Shown: positions 28,949 through 37,105, counted from the stretch's first letter. The stretch: 56,303 nucleotides of DNA from Maritimibacter sp. (GCA_002701395.1 NZVC01000043.1:62601-118903), one strand, 5' to 3'. Numbers and translations: made by a program. Notes: generated by a model not told the origin, from the letters alone.

Positions 28949-31900
28949 GCACGCGTCTGGGCACGGGCGGGCGGTTCCTTGATCGGGGACGGCCGCTGGA
29001 ATTCACCTTCAACGGCAAGCGGATGAAGGGCTATCAGGGCGACACGCTGGCCTCGGCGCTGCTGGCCAACGGTCAGACGCTGGTGGGGCGGTCGTTCAAG
29101 TACCACCGTCCGCGCGGCATCGTCGCCTCGGGCGCCGAGGAACCCAACGCGCTGGTCAACCTTGGCCGCGATGGCCGGTTCGAGCCGAACCAGCGCGCGA
29201 CCACGCAAGAGCTGTTCGACGGGCTGACGGCGGAAAGCCAGAACCACTGGCCCAGCCTTGAATTCGATGTCGGCGTGGTGAACAACTATGCCTCGAAGTT
29301 CCTGCCGGCGGGGTTCTACTACAAGACCTTCATGTCGCCGCGTCCGGCGTGGAAGCACGTCTTCGAACCGTTCATCCGCAAGTCTGCGGGCCTTGGCCGC
29401 GCGCCGGTGGACCGCGATGCGGACATCTACGAACATTTCCACCTGCACGTCGACATTCTGGTGATCGGCGGCGGCATCGCGGGCCTTGCGGCGGCAAAGC
29501 AGGCCGCCGCCTCTGGCGCCAGCGTATTGGTGGTCGAACAGACCGCCCACTGGGGCGGTCGTGCGCCCGTGGATGCGGGCGAGATCGACGGCGTTCCCGC
29601 CGGCGAGTGGGTGAAAAACGCGGTGGAAGAGCTTGATCGCATGGACAATGTCCGGATGATCACCCGCTGCATGGGCTCTGGCGTCTACGATCATGGCTCG
29701 GTTCTGGCGTACGAGCGTCTGACCGACCACGACCCGCAGGACGGCAAGCCCCGCCACCGGCTGTGGCGCATCCGGGCCAAGCACGTCATCACCGCCACCG
29801 GCGCGATCGAACGCCCGCTTAGCTTTGCCGGGAACGACCTGCCCGGCGTCATGCTGGCCGGGGCCGTGCGCGACTATGCGGTGAACTGGGGCGTCAGCGC
29901 CGGGGACCGCACCGTCGTGGTCACGAACAACGACGACGCTTACCGTACCGCCTTCGCGCTGGTCGAGGCCGGGCTGAAGGTCGCGGCCATCGTCGACGCC
30001 CGCGCGACGCCGCAGGGGCCGCTGATCGAGAAGGCCCGCGCGATGGGCATCCGCGTCGAAACCGGCCGGGGCGTCGCCAAGGTGAAGGGCCGCGCACGGG
30101 TCGAGGGCGTGGCGATCACCACGCAGGCGGGCGAGGGCGCGGTTCTGGAAACCATCCCCTGCGACGTCGTCGCGATGTCGGGCGGCTGGTCTCCGGTGGT
30201 GCACCTGTGGTCGCACTGCGGCGGCAAGCTGACGTGGGACGACACGCAGGCCTTCTTCCGCCCGGACCGCACCAAGGCGCCGACCGGCGACAAGGGGCAG
30301 GCGTTCGTGACGGTCGTCGGTTCGGCCAACGGGATGCTGGCCACCGCCGAGGTGCTGGCCGACGCCCACGCGGGCGGCGGATCGGTGGCCGAGGCGGTGA
30401 AGGGCAAGGCGCCCGAGGCGTCCCCCGCACCGCAGGCAGAGGCCGAGACGCCCGCACCGATCGAACCCGTCTGGATGATGCCGCAGCGCGCCAGCCACGA
30501 GCTGCGCAGCAAGATGTGGCTGGACTATCAGAACGACGTGAAGGTGTCCGACGTCCAGCTTGCCGCCCGCGAGGGGTACGAAAGCGTCGAGCATACCAAG
30601 CGGTACACCACGCTTGGGATGGCGACCGATCAGGGCAAGCTCAGCAACATCAACGGTCTTGCCGTGCTGGCGCAGTCGCTGAACGCCGAGATCCCGGCGG
30701 TCGGCACCACCACCTTCCGCCCGCCGTATACGCCGATCTCGATGGGCTCGATCGCCGGCGAGGCGCGGGGCGAGATCTTCCAGCCGCTGCGGCGCACCCC
30801 GATGGATGCGTGGCACGATGCCAATGGTGCCTACTGGGAGCCGGTGGGCCACTGGCGGCGTCCTTACTGCTATCGCGGCGTGTCGGAAACGGCTGCCGAG
30901 GCGGTGAACCGCGAAGTGAAGAACGTCCGCGAAGGCGTTGGTTTGCTTGACGCTTCCACGCTGGGCAAGATCCTTGTGAAGGGGCCGGACGCGGGCCGGT
31001 TCCTTGACATGATGTACACCAACATGATGTCGAACCTGAAGGTCGGGCGCTGCCGCTATGGCCTGATGTGTTCCGAGAACGGCTTTCTGATGGACGACGG
31101 CGTCGTCGCCCGCGTGGGCGAGGACGAATGGCTGTGCCACACCACCTCGGGCGGGGCCGACAGCATCCATGCGCACATGGAGGAATGGCTTCAGACCGAG
31201 TGGTGGGACTGGAAGGTCTACACCGCCAACCTGACCGAGCAATACGCCCAGATCGGTGTCGTCGGCCCGAAGGCCCGCGAGGTACTGGAACTGCTGGGCG
31301 GCATGGATGTCTCGAAAGAGACGCTTCCGTTCATGGCGTGGGCCGACGGCACGCTGGACGCCATCCCGGTGCGGATCTTCCGTATCAGCTTCTCGGGCGA
31401 GCTGTCGTTCGAGATCGCCACCAAGGCGGGCTACGGGCAGGCGCTGTGGGACAAGCTGATGGAGGCGGGCCGGGTGTTCGGCGCGATGCCCTATGGCACC
31501 GAGGCGCTGCACGTCCTTCGGGCCGAGAAGGGCTTCATCATGATCGGCGACGAAAGCGACGGCACGGTGATCCCGCAGGATCTTGGCCTCGACTGGGCGA
31601 TCTCGAAGAAGAAGGACGACTTCATCGGCAAGCGGGGCCAGCAGCGGTCGCACTTCACCGATCCCGAACGGTGGAAGCTGGTCGGGCTGGAGACCACCGA
31701 CGGCTCGGTGATCGAGGATGGCGCCTATGCGGTGGCGGCGGGCGAGAACGTCAACGGCCAGCGCAATGTGCAGGGGCGCGTGACCTCGACCTATTGGTCG
31801 CCGACGCTGAACCGCGGCATCGCGATGGGTCTGGTCTCTCACGGGCCGGACCGGATGGGCGAGATCGTCGAGTTCACCAAGGAAGACGGCGGGACCGTCG

Positions 31901-31959
31901 CGGCGAAGATCGTGTCGCCCGTGTTCTATGACCCGGAAGGGGAGAAGCAGAATGTCTGA
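28945..31959 (+). CDS. soxA: Sarcosine oxidase subunit alpha
   Basis: Large subunit, 1004 residues. N-terminal ferredoxin-like domain without iron-sulphur ligands (FTFNGKRMKGYQGDTLASALL, about 20-40), then a NAD-binding domain with ILVIGGGIAGLAAAKQ at 171-186, and a C-terminal glycine-cleavage T-type folate domain from about residue 610 (PLRRTPMDAWHDANGAYWEP onward). Its start overlaps soxD by four bases and its end overlaps soxG by eight, so D, A and G are coupled. Confidence 0.96.
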   Translation: MSTRLGTGGRFLDRGRPLEFTFNGKRMKGYQGDTLASALLANGQTLVGRSFKYHRPRGIVASGAEEPNALVNLGRDGRFEPNQRATTQELFDGLTAESQNHWPSLEFDVGVVNNYASKFLPAGFYYKTFMSPRPAWKHVFEPFIRKSAGLGRAPVDRDADIYEHFHLHVDILVIGGGIAGLAAAKQAAASGASVLVVEQTAHWGGRAPVDAGEIDGVPAGEWVKNAVEELDRMDNVRMITRCMGSGVYDHGSVLAYERLTDHDPQDGKPRHRLWRIRAKHVITATGAIERPLSFAGNDLPGVMLAGAVRDYAVNWGVSAGDRTVVVTNNDDAYRTAFALVEAGLKVAAIVDARATPQGPLIEKARAMGIRVETGRGVAKVKGRARVEGVAITTQAGEGAVLETIPCDVVAMSGGWSPVVHLWSHCGGKLTWDDTQAFFRPDRTKAPTGDKGQAFVTVVGSANGMLATAEVLADAHAGGGSVAEAVKGKAPEASPAPQAEAETPAPIEPVWMMPQRASHELRSKMWLDYQNDVKVSDVQLAAREGYESVEHTKRYTTLGMATDQGKLSNINGLAVLAQSLNAEIPAVGTTTFRPPYTPISMGSIAGEARGEIFQPLRRTPMDAWHDANGAYWEPVGHWRRPYCYRGVSETAAEAVNREVKNVREGVGLLDASTLGKILVKGPDAGRFLDMMYTNMMSNLKVGRCRYGLMCSENGFLMDDGVVARVGEDEWLCHTTSGGADSIHAHMEEWLQTEWWDWKVYTANLTEQYAQIGVVGPKAREVLELLGGMDVSKETLPFMAWADGTLDAIPVRIFRISFSGELSFEIATKAGYGQALWDKLMEAGRVFGAMPYGTEALHVLRAEKGFIMIGDESDGTVIPQDLGLDWAISKKKDDFIGKRGQQRSHFTDPERWKLVGLETTDGSVIEDGAYAVAAGENVNGQRNVQGRVTSTYWSPTLNRGIAMGLVSHGPDRMGEIVEFTKEDGGTVAAKIVSPVFYDPEGEKQNV

Positions 31960-32524
31960 TCCAGTTGGCGCACTTCAGCCCGGCACCCACGCGGGCTTTG
32001 CCGAGATTCAGGTGCTGCCGCCGCAGGGCATGATCGCGCTGCGCGGCGACCTGTCGGACGCGGGGTTCAAGGCCGCAGTCACCGCCGCCGTTCCGCTGGA
32101 CGTGCCGGGGCCGAACGCGGCCAGCTTCGACGGCACGCGGGGCATCTTCTGGATGTCGCCCGACGAGTTGCTGTTGCTGTGCCCCTATGCCGAGGTCGCG
32201 GGACACGTCGACAGCATCGGTGCGGCGCTGGCGGGCACGCATCACCTTGTCGCCGACATCTCGGACGCGCGCGCCGTGTTCGCGGTCGACGGGGTGGACG
32301 CGCGCGAGGTGCTGGGCAAGCTGACGCCCGCCGATCTTGCGCCTTCGGTCTTCGGGCCGGGCAGCTTCCGGCGTACCAGGTTGGCGCAGGTGGCCGCGGC
32401 GGTTCTGTGCGAAACCGACAACCGCTTTGTGCTTGTCTGCTTCCGTTCGGTCGCCGGATATGTCCACGAACTTCTGAAAACAGCGGCAATTCCGGGCAGC
32501 GAAGTCGGATATTGGCGCGATTGA
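31952..32524 (+). CDS. soxG: Sarcosine oxidase subunit gamma
   Basis: Fourth subunit, 190 residues, related to the folate-binding T-protein fold. Recognised by position after soxA and by ARAVFAVDGVDAREVLGKLTPADL and RTRLAQVAAAVLCETDNRFVLVCFRS, typical of SoxG (shown here in part). The ATG at 31952 is preferred, with GGGGAG upstream; it overlaps the soxA stop. It ends the D-A-G set, and a GC-rich hairpin follows. Confidence 0.9.
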   Translation: MSDPVGALQPGTHAGFAEIQVLPPQGMIALRGDLSDAGFKAAVTAAVPLDVPGPNAASFDGTRGIFWMSPDELLLLCPYAEVAGHVDSIGAALAGTHHLVADISDARAVFAVDGVDAREVLGKLTPADLAPSVFGPGSFRRTRLAQVAAAVLCETDNRFVLVCFRSVAGYVHELLKTAAIPGSEVGYWRD

Positions 32525-32532
32525 CGCGTCGG

Positions 32533-32554
32533 CGGCGGGGGGATTTCCCCGCCG
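32533..32554 (+). other. Strong GC-rich hairpin after soxG
   Basis: Perfect 8-bp stem CGGCGGGG / CCCCGCCG with loop GGATTT, nine bases after the soxG stop. No T-run follows, so it may stabilise the sox mRNA end or weakly terminate it before sodB. Confidence 0.5.
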
Positions 32555-32629
32555 GACCCCTTGACCTGACGCGTTCCATACCATTTCTGTGCCGTGGAAC
32601 TCATTCCTACACGACAAGGGGGACCCCCA

Positions 32630-33229
32630 ATGGCTTTCGAACTTCCCGATCTGCCCTACGCCCATGACGCGCTGGCCGACAGCGGCATGTCCAAGGAGAC
32701 GCTGGAGTATCACCACGACATCCACCACAAGGCTTACGTCGACAACGGCAACAAGGCCATTGCGGGGACCGAGTGGGAAGGCAAGTCGGTCGAAGAGATC
32801 ATCAAGGGCACCTACGACGCCAACGCCGTCGCCCAGAACGGCATCTTCAACAACGCCTCGCAGTTCTGGAACCACAACCAGTTCTGGGAGATGATGGCCC
32901 CCGGCGGCACCGGCATGCCCGGCGAGCTGGAAAAGGCGCTGGTCGAAAGCTTCGGCTCGGTCGATAAGTTCAAAGAAGACTTCTCGGCGGCTGGCGCCGG
33001 TCAGTTCGGCTCGGGCTGGGCTTGGCTGGTCAAGGACACCGACGGCGGCCTGAAGGTCACCAAGACCGAGAACGGCGTGAACCCGCTGTGCTTCGGCCAG
33101 ACCGCTCTGCTGGGCTGCGACGTGTGGGAGCACTCGTACTACATCGACTTCCGCAACAAGCGTCCGGCCTACCTGACCAACTTCCTTGAGAACCTGGTCA
33201 ACTGGGAAAACGTCGCTTCGCGCATGTGA
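32630..33229 (+). CDS. sodB: Superoxide dismutase, Fe type
   Basis: Converts superoxide to hydrogen peroxide and oxygen. The 199-residue protein begins MAFELPDLPYAHDALA and shows the metal ligands: His in YHHDIHH, His in FWNHNQFWE, and Asp and His in CDVWEHSYYIDF. FNNASQFWNH is Fe-type. No signal peptide, so cytosolic. It follows the peroxide-producing sarcosine oxidase genes by about 105 bases; shared expression is possible but its own promoter is likely. A clear terminator follows. Confidence 0.96.
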   Translation: MAFELPDLPYAHDALADSGMSKETLEYHHDIHHKAYVDNGNKAIAGTEWEGKSVEEIIKGTYDANAVAQNGIFNNASQFWNHNQFWEMMAPGGTGMPGELEKALVESFGSVDKFKEDFSAAGAGQFGSGWAWLVKDTDGGLKVTKTENGVNPLCFGQTALLGCDVWEHSYYIDFRNKRPAYLTNFLENLVNWENVASRM

Positions 33230-33281
33230 TCCCGACAGGTTCCAGTGGGGCGCTTCGGTGCCTCGCGAACCGGATTTCGAA

Positions 33282-33313
33282 ACGCCCTCGCAGCCTGCTG
33301 CGGGGGCGTTTTT
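33282..33313 (+). terminator. Rho-independent terminator of sodB
   Basis: 12-bp stem ACGCCCTCGCAG / CTGCGGGGGCGT (one T-G pair), loop CCTG, followed by five T. It lies 52 bases after the sodB stop. Confidence 0.88.
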
Positions 33314-33356
33314 CGTTTCCGCCGTCAAGGAAGCAGCGTCAAGCGGGTGGTCAAAA

Positions 33357-33371
33357 TGATAATGATTGGCA
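33357..33371 (+). promoter_or_regulatory. Fur/Mur-box-like site upstream of the acyltransferase-Hint genes
   Basis: TGATAATGATTGGCA matches 12 of the 14 defined bases of the 7-1-7 Fur consensus TGATAATnATTATCA; the left arm is perfect. It lies about 170 bases upstream of the acyltransferase start. In this group the Fur homologue can respond to manganese (Mur) rather than iron. Confidence 0.45.
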
Positions 33372-33538
33372 ATGCAACTAAAATTCTTAACCACTGCGGG
33401 TAGTTACAAGTTTGGTCCTTCGTCAGGCGCGCGCAACACCAAGGGTGTCATACGCGGCGCGGCGGGACGCCTCGGTTTTTTGCAAGACATTACATCCGCC
33501 CGCACCGCGTTGCCGGGGCAGGCAAGCACAGAGCAGAC

Positions 33539-34051
33539 ATGCGAACGCCCCCGACCGGCCTTCAGGCCGAATTTCCCGACGACGCGCAGATCCGCCAGTA
33601 CGGCGACCTGGCTTTTCTATACCTGCGATCGGTTCCGCATCAGCGGTGGTCGGTCAGCGATCTAAGGCGGGCGATGCAGCCGCCGGTCGATCTTGGACAG
33701 TTGCGGATTTTCTATCACGAGGGCGCGCCGCGCGCGGCTTTCACCTTCGCGCTCCTGAATCCCGAGACAGAGGCAAAGCTCATCTCCGGGCAGATGCTCG
33801 ACCCGTCGGACTGGCGCTCGGGCACGATCTTCTGGGTCGTCGAGATGATCATGCCCTACGGCCAGCACACCGGCGCGGACATGGTCCGTTGGCTGAAGGC
33901 CCATCTGCCGGACACCGTCGACCGCGTGCGATACCTGCGGACAAAGCGCGCCGACCGTCCCGCGAAGGTGATCGAGGTGCGCCGGATCGAGGGGGCACAC
34001 TGCGGCGCCCGCGTCCTCGACACACACAGTTCACAACACGAAACAACATAG
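33539..34051 (+). CDS. RTX-toxin-type lysine acyltransferase (HlyC/RtxC family)
   Basis: Predicted to transfer a fatty acyl chain from acyl-ACP to a lysine of a secreted protein, as HlyC does for haemolysin. The 170-residue protein aligns through the family core: SVPHQRWSVSDLR with the expected catalytic His34 (HlyC His23), and DWRSGTIFWVVEMIMPYG, which matches HlyC DWTSGDRKWFIDWIAPFG. The HlyC catalytic Asp92 is a Glu here (Glu102). No RTX toxin gene is present; instead a Hint-domain protein starts 15 bases downstream, and the two should be co-transcribed. The Hint protein or an unlinked RTX protein could be the substrate; this is inference. Confidence 0.82.
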   Translation: MRTPPTGLQAEFPDDAQIRQYGDLAFLYLRSVPHQRWSVSDLRRAMQPPVDLGQLRIFYHEGAPRAAFTFALLNPETEAKLISGQMLDPSDWRSGTIFWVVEMIMPYGQHTGADMVRWLKAHLPDTVDRVRYLRTKRADRPAKVIEVRRIEGAHCGARVLDTHSSQHETT

Positions 34052-34066
34052 GGAAGAGCGACTACC

Positions 34067-35011
34067 ATGGGAATTAACCTTAACGGCCGCTCGGGGGCGG
34101 ACAGCACAAGTTTTGGCGACGATGGCGATAACAATTCTTCTGACGACTACGTTTACAACGTCTACGTGACGCCTGGCGAGACGGTTACCCTGACGGGGGA
34201 CTGGGATAACAACTCGCAAGGTTCGGACGGCGAGGACGACGCCGGCGACGGTGAGTATTCCGTGACAAGCGGGTTGCCGAGCTTCGGGACCTTCAGCCTC
34301 AGCCCGACCGACGGCGCCATGAGCTGGAGCTTCAGCTGCGACGACTTGATCGCCAACGGCGGCACCACGCAGCAGGTCGTCTTCACGGTTCAGGGGCAAC
34401 ATGACTACGGCGGTATCGATACCGACACCGTGACGGTCAACATCACTTGCTTCGTCACCGGCACCCGCATCTCGACGCCGCAGGGCGACCGCAAGGTCGA
34501 GGATCTGCGCATCGGTGATAGCGTCACCACCGCCGATGGGCGCGAGGTTGCGATCCGCTGGATCGGCCGTCAGCACATCGACAACACCGTTTTCCTGCCG
34601 CAGACGCAGTGCCCGGTCGTGATCTCGGCAGGCGCGTTTGGGCAGGGGCTGCCGAACCGCGATCTGTACCTGTCGGCCGACCACGCGATGGTGCTGGACG
34701 GTCTGATGATCACCGCCGGCGCGCTGGTGAACGACAACACGATCCGGTTCGTGCACCGGGCCGACATGCCGCGTGCGTTCACCTATTTCCACATCGAGAC
34801 CGAAGCGCACGACGTGGTGCTGGCCAACGGCGCCGCATCGGAAACCTTCGTGGATGAGCGTGACCGCGCGAATTTCGACAACTACGCGGAATACGTGGCG
34901 CTGTACGGCGACGCGCGGACGATCGCCGAGATCGACATGCCCCGCATCTCGACCGCGCGTCTGGTGCCCGCCGCCATTCAGCACCGGCTGGCGACCCCGA
35001 TCGCGGCCTAG
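34067..35011 (+). CDS. Hint-domain (Hint_2) protein with beta-sandwich-like N-terminus
   Basis: 314 residues. The first ~125 are Asp/Asn/Gly/Thr-rich beta-type sequence that looks like a secreted adhesin-type domain (VYVTPGETVTLTGDWDNN, TVTVNIT). The Hint domain starts at Cys128 in ITCFVTGTRISTPQGDRKVE, the position of the reactive Cys in inteins and hedgehog proteins, and continues with LYLSADHAMVLDG and HDVVLANGAASETFVDE. There is no C-terminal extein, so splicing is not expected, but self-cleavage before Cys128 is possible. No classical signal peptide is seen. It is paired with the acyltransferase and related to the second Hint protein at 46.3-47.3 kb. Confidence 0.85.
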   Translation: MGINLNGRSGADSTSFGDDGDNNSSDDYVYNVYVTPGETVTLTGDWDNNSQGSDGEDDAGDGEYSVTSGLPSFGTFSLSPTDGAMSWSFSCDDLIANGGTTQQVVFTVQGQHDYGGIDTDTVTVNITCFVTGTRISTPQGDRKVEDLRIGDSVTTADGREVAIRWIGRQHIDNTVFLPQTQCPVVISAGAFGQGLPNRDLYLSADHAMVLDGLMITAGALVNDNTIRFVHRADMPRAFTYFHIETEAHDVVLANGAASETFVDERDRANFDNYAEYVALYGDARTIAEIDMPRISTARLVPAAIQHRLATPIAA

Positions 35012-35034
35012 GGCGGTACGGCTTTTCGCACGAC

Positions 35035-35067
35035 AAGGCCCCGCGTCCGATGACACGGGGCCTTTTT
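35035..35067 (+). terminator. Terminator between the Hint gene and the convergent small gene
   Basis: 9-bp perfect stem AAGGCCCCG / CGGGGCCTT with 12-base loop, then further T (TTTTT over 35063-35067). It can serve the Hint gene on the plus strand, and the A-rich start of its left arm gives a few T on the minus strand. Confidence 0.85.
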
Positions 35068-35071
35068 CGTA

Positions 35072-35332
35072 TCACCGCCCGAACAGGATCGCGTCAGCGT
35101 CGGGAAGATCTGTGTGATGGATCACCCGCACGTTTTCCCGCCGCCAGACGGTGGCGTCGGGCGAGCTTTCCTGCGGGCAGGTGTCAAAGCCCACGTCCCG
35201 CAGCAGATAGGGCGGCAGGGTGCCCAGATTGGCGTATGGGTCTTCGGTGGGGGCAGGTTTCCTGCGCCATCCGAGCGGCCATGCACGAAAAAGACGGGCG
35301 AAGGCGGTTGGCGGGTGTATCGCGTCTGTCAT
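35072..35332 (-). CDS. Small protein with DUF1127-like motif
   Basis: 86 residues from the chosen ATG (an in-frame ATG at 35365 would add 11). The stretch LGTLPPYLLRDVGFDT resembles the DUF1127 core, in which a short helix pair ends in LxDIGL; the preceding RLFRAWPLGWRRK is Arg-rich. The rest is unique. DUF1127 proteins are linked to RNA metabolism and phosphate or stress responses in alphaproteobacteria. It is divergent from a LysR regulator that starts 114 bases away and may control it. Confidence 0.6.
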   Translation of the reverse strand: MTDAIHPPTAFARLFRAWPLGWRRKPAPTEDPYANLGTLPPYLLRDVGFDTCPQESSPDATVWRRENVRVIHHTDLPDADAILFGR

Positions 35333-35446
35333 GGCATTATCCCATTTCATAATGTTGTGTGCCATTGGGATACCGGGTCCTCCGGCTTTGCAGCAAACCA
35401 CTTAATCGGATGGGCTGGCTTAGGAAAACTGATCCATGAGGCCGCC

Positions 35447-36400
35447 ATGCGCCTGCCGCCCCTGAATGCTCTGCGCGCTTTCGAGGCCGCCGCCCGCCAC
35501 GAAGGCTATATTGCCGCCGCCGAGGAGTTGCACGTCACGCGCGGCGCGATTAGCCGGCATATCAAGCTGTTGGAGGATCATCTTGGCGTTCAGCTGTTTC
35601 GCCGCCATGCGAAAGGTGTCGCCCTGACAGAGGCGGGGCGGAACCTTCAGCCGGTGCTGGAACGCGCGTTCTTCGACATCGCCACCGGGGTTGAACGCAT
35701 CTCACGCGATGCGCAGGAGCTTCGTATCCTGTGCCCGCCCGCGACGTCTTTGCGGTGGCTGATGCCGCGTCTCGACGACTTCCGCACCTGCCACCCGGAC
35801 ATTCGGGTGCGGCTGACGACCGATTTCCATACGCTGTCGGGGTTCGACAACACCGAGTATGATATCGGTTTGTCTCTGTCGAACTGGCCCCGCAACGACG
35901 CCCGCATCGTGGTCGAGCCGTTGTTTCCCGTCATGCTGACACCGGCTTGCACTGCGGACATGGCCAAGCAGCTTGCGGCAGAGGGGCCGCATGGGCTGGC
36001 GCGGGTCACGTTGCTGCACGACACCCCGCGCCGCTTGGACTGGCGCGAATGGCTGACGGCCTTTCCGGTCGATGGTGTGTCCGAGACATCGGGCGACGCC
36101 TTTCAAAACCTCGACATGGCGACGAAGGCGGCGGTGATCGGGGCAGGGGTGGTGATGGCGGATCTCGTCCTGTGCCGCGACGAACTGGAAACGGGCGCGC
36201 TTGTGGCGCCGTTTCCGGACTTGGTCTGTCGGGCAAGCGTCGGCGACGTCTGTCTTGTCGGGGAGCGAAGCCGGTGGGAGGACCCGAAAGTCCGCGTGTT
36301 CCGCGACTGGGCGCGGAAGGCGGCGCAGCCCGACCGCGATCGGCTGCAACACGCTGACGCCGGGTCGGGTATGGAACGCGGGGCCAAGGGCCTGCGTTGA
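35447..36400 (+). CDS. LysR-family regulator (GcvA-like)
   Basis: 317-residue regulator. The N-terminus MRLPPLNALRAFEAAARHEG and VTRGAISRHIKLLEDHLGVQLFRRH are typical of the GcvA/AmpR branch of LysR proteins. The effector domain has SLRWLMPRLDDFRTCHPDIRV (shown in part). The ATG at 35447 matches this family start. The last ~25 residues are unrelated to the family, and the gene end carries a promoter match for the following small genes. It lies divergent to the DUF1127-like gene, the usual arrangement of a LysR regulator and its target. Confidence 0.88.
   Translation: MRLPPLNALRAFEAAARHEGYIAAAEELHVTRGAISRHIKLLEDHLGVQLFRRHAKGVALTEAGRNLQPVLERAFFDIATGVERISRDAQELRILCPPATSLRWLMPRLDDFRTCHPDIRVRLTTDFHTLSGFDNTEYDIGLSLSNWPRNDARIVVEPLFPVMLTPACTADMAKQLAAEGPHGLARVTLLHDTPRRLDWREWLTAFPVDGVSETSGDAFQNLDMATKAAVIGAGVVMADLVLCRDELETGALVAPFPDLVCRASVGDVCLVGERSRWEDPKVRVFRDWARKAAQPDRDRLQHADAGSGMERGAKGLR
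36373..36398 (+). promoter_or_regulatory. General-stress (EcfG-type) sigma-factor promoter candidate
   Basis: GGAAC at 36373-36377 and CGTT at 36395-36398 with 17 bases between, an exact match to the EcfG consensus. It lies within the last codons of the LysR gene and 28 bases before the start of the next small gene, nearly the same distance as for the match at 27623. Confidence 0.5.
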
Positions 36401-36425
36401 CCTCCAAAGCAAAGGAGGAACCGAT

Positions 36426-36656
36426 ATGGCAGAGCGTGCAAGATCCAAGGACGGGCACCGCGAGACCGAGGAGATCCTCGGCCAGAAGCCCGAAGAGATG
36501 AGCCCCGCACCGACCGAACAAGGCCGGAATGGCGGCGAGATTCAGCGCAAGGTCGGCACCCGTGACGAAGGTAAACGGTATGACGAGACCTCGGCCGGGA
36601 ACACTCGCCCGCTGGCGCAGGATCAAAACGGCAGTGGCGACAAGGAGAAGGTGTGA
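36426..36656 (+). CDS. Small hydrophilic hypothetical protein
   Basis: 76 residues, rich in Glu, Lys, Arg, Gln and Gly with no hydrophobic core, so probably disordered. AAAGGAGGA seven bases upstream of the ATG is a very strong ribosome site. It overlaps the start of the host-attachment-family gene (TGATG), giving a two-gene operon behind a stress-type promoter match. The composition is like small stress proteins of alphaproteobacteria; no function can be assigned. Confidence 0.72.
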   Translation: MAERARSKDGHRETEEILGQKPEEMSPAPTEQGRNGGEIQRKVGTRDEGKRYDETSAGNTRPLAQDQNGSGDKEKV

Positions 36657-37105
36657 TGACCCATATCCGTAAAGGCACATGGGTGCTGATCGCCGATGGC
36701 GAGAAGGCGCTGTTTCTGCGCAACGATCTGGACGAGGAAAACCTCGACCTAAACGTCGTGCGCATCGAAGAGCAGGACAATCCGTCGGACCGCGAACAGT
36801 CGGCCAACCGCCCCGGTCGCATGCAGGACACGGGCGTCGGTCAGCGGTCTGCGCTGGACGACACCGACTGGCATGAACTGGCCAAGGAACGCTTCGCCGA
36901 CGATCTGGCGGACATCCTGTACAAGCAGGCGCACAAGGGCCGGTTCGACGAGATCGTCATCTGCGCGGCTCCGAAAACCTTGGGCGAGCTTCGTGACAAG
37001 CTGCACAAGGAAGTCGCCAGCAAGGTGATCGCGGAAATCCCGAAAGACCTGACCAACCATCCGCTCGACAAGGTCGAGCAGATGCTTTCGACCGAACTCG
37101 CCTGA
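36656..37105 (+). CDS. Host attachment family protein (PF10116)
   Basis: 149-residue cytosolic protein of the family named for a protein needed for plant-host attachment in Agrobacterium. Family marks are the start KGTWVLIADGEKALFLRN, the middle FADDLADILYKQAHKGRFDEIVICAAPKTLGELRDKLHKEV (in part), and the end EIPKDLTNHPLDKVEQML. The structure is related to release-factor eRF1-like and Rossmann-type domains. ATG 36656 with AAGGAG eight bases upstream is chosen over the GTG at 36653. In free-living relatives a stress role is more likely than attachment. Confidence 0.85.
   Translation: MTHIRKGTWVLIADGEKALFLRNDLDEENLDLNVVRIEEQDNPSDREQSANRPGRMQDTGVGQRSALDDTDWHELAKERFADDLADILYKQAHKGRFDEIVICAAPKTLGELRDKLHKEVASKVIAEIPKDLTNHPLDKVEQMLSTELA

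Larger units (their letters stand above)
33230..33538. other. Intergenic region with terminator and iron-box candidate
   Basis: About 310 bases between sodB and the acyltransferase gene. It holds the sodB terminator and a Fur-box-like site (both listed). The middle part is AT-richer than its surroundings. No further gene is supported; an open frame from 33366 lacks a ribosome site and any family likeness. Confidence 0.6.

Noticed and set aside
28858..31842. Minus-strand open frame of 994 codons over soxA
   Set aside because: Mirror frame of a gene with strong family motifs on the other strand; no ribosome site and no recognisable domain.
36656..37105. Host-attachment protein as a sign of a symbiont or pathogen
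   Set aside because: The family name comes from one plant-associated species; the protein is common in free-living bacteria and no other host-interaction genes support it.
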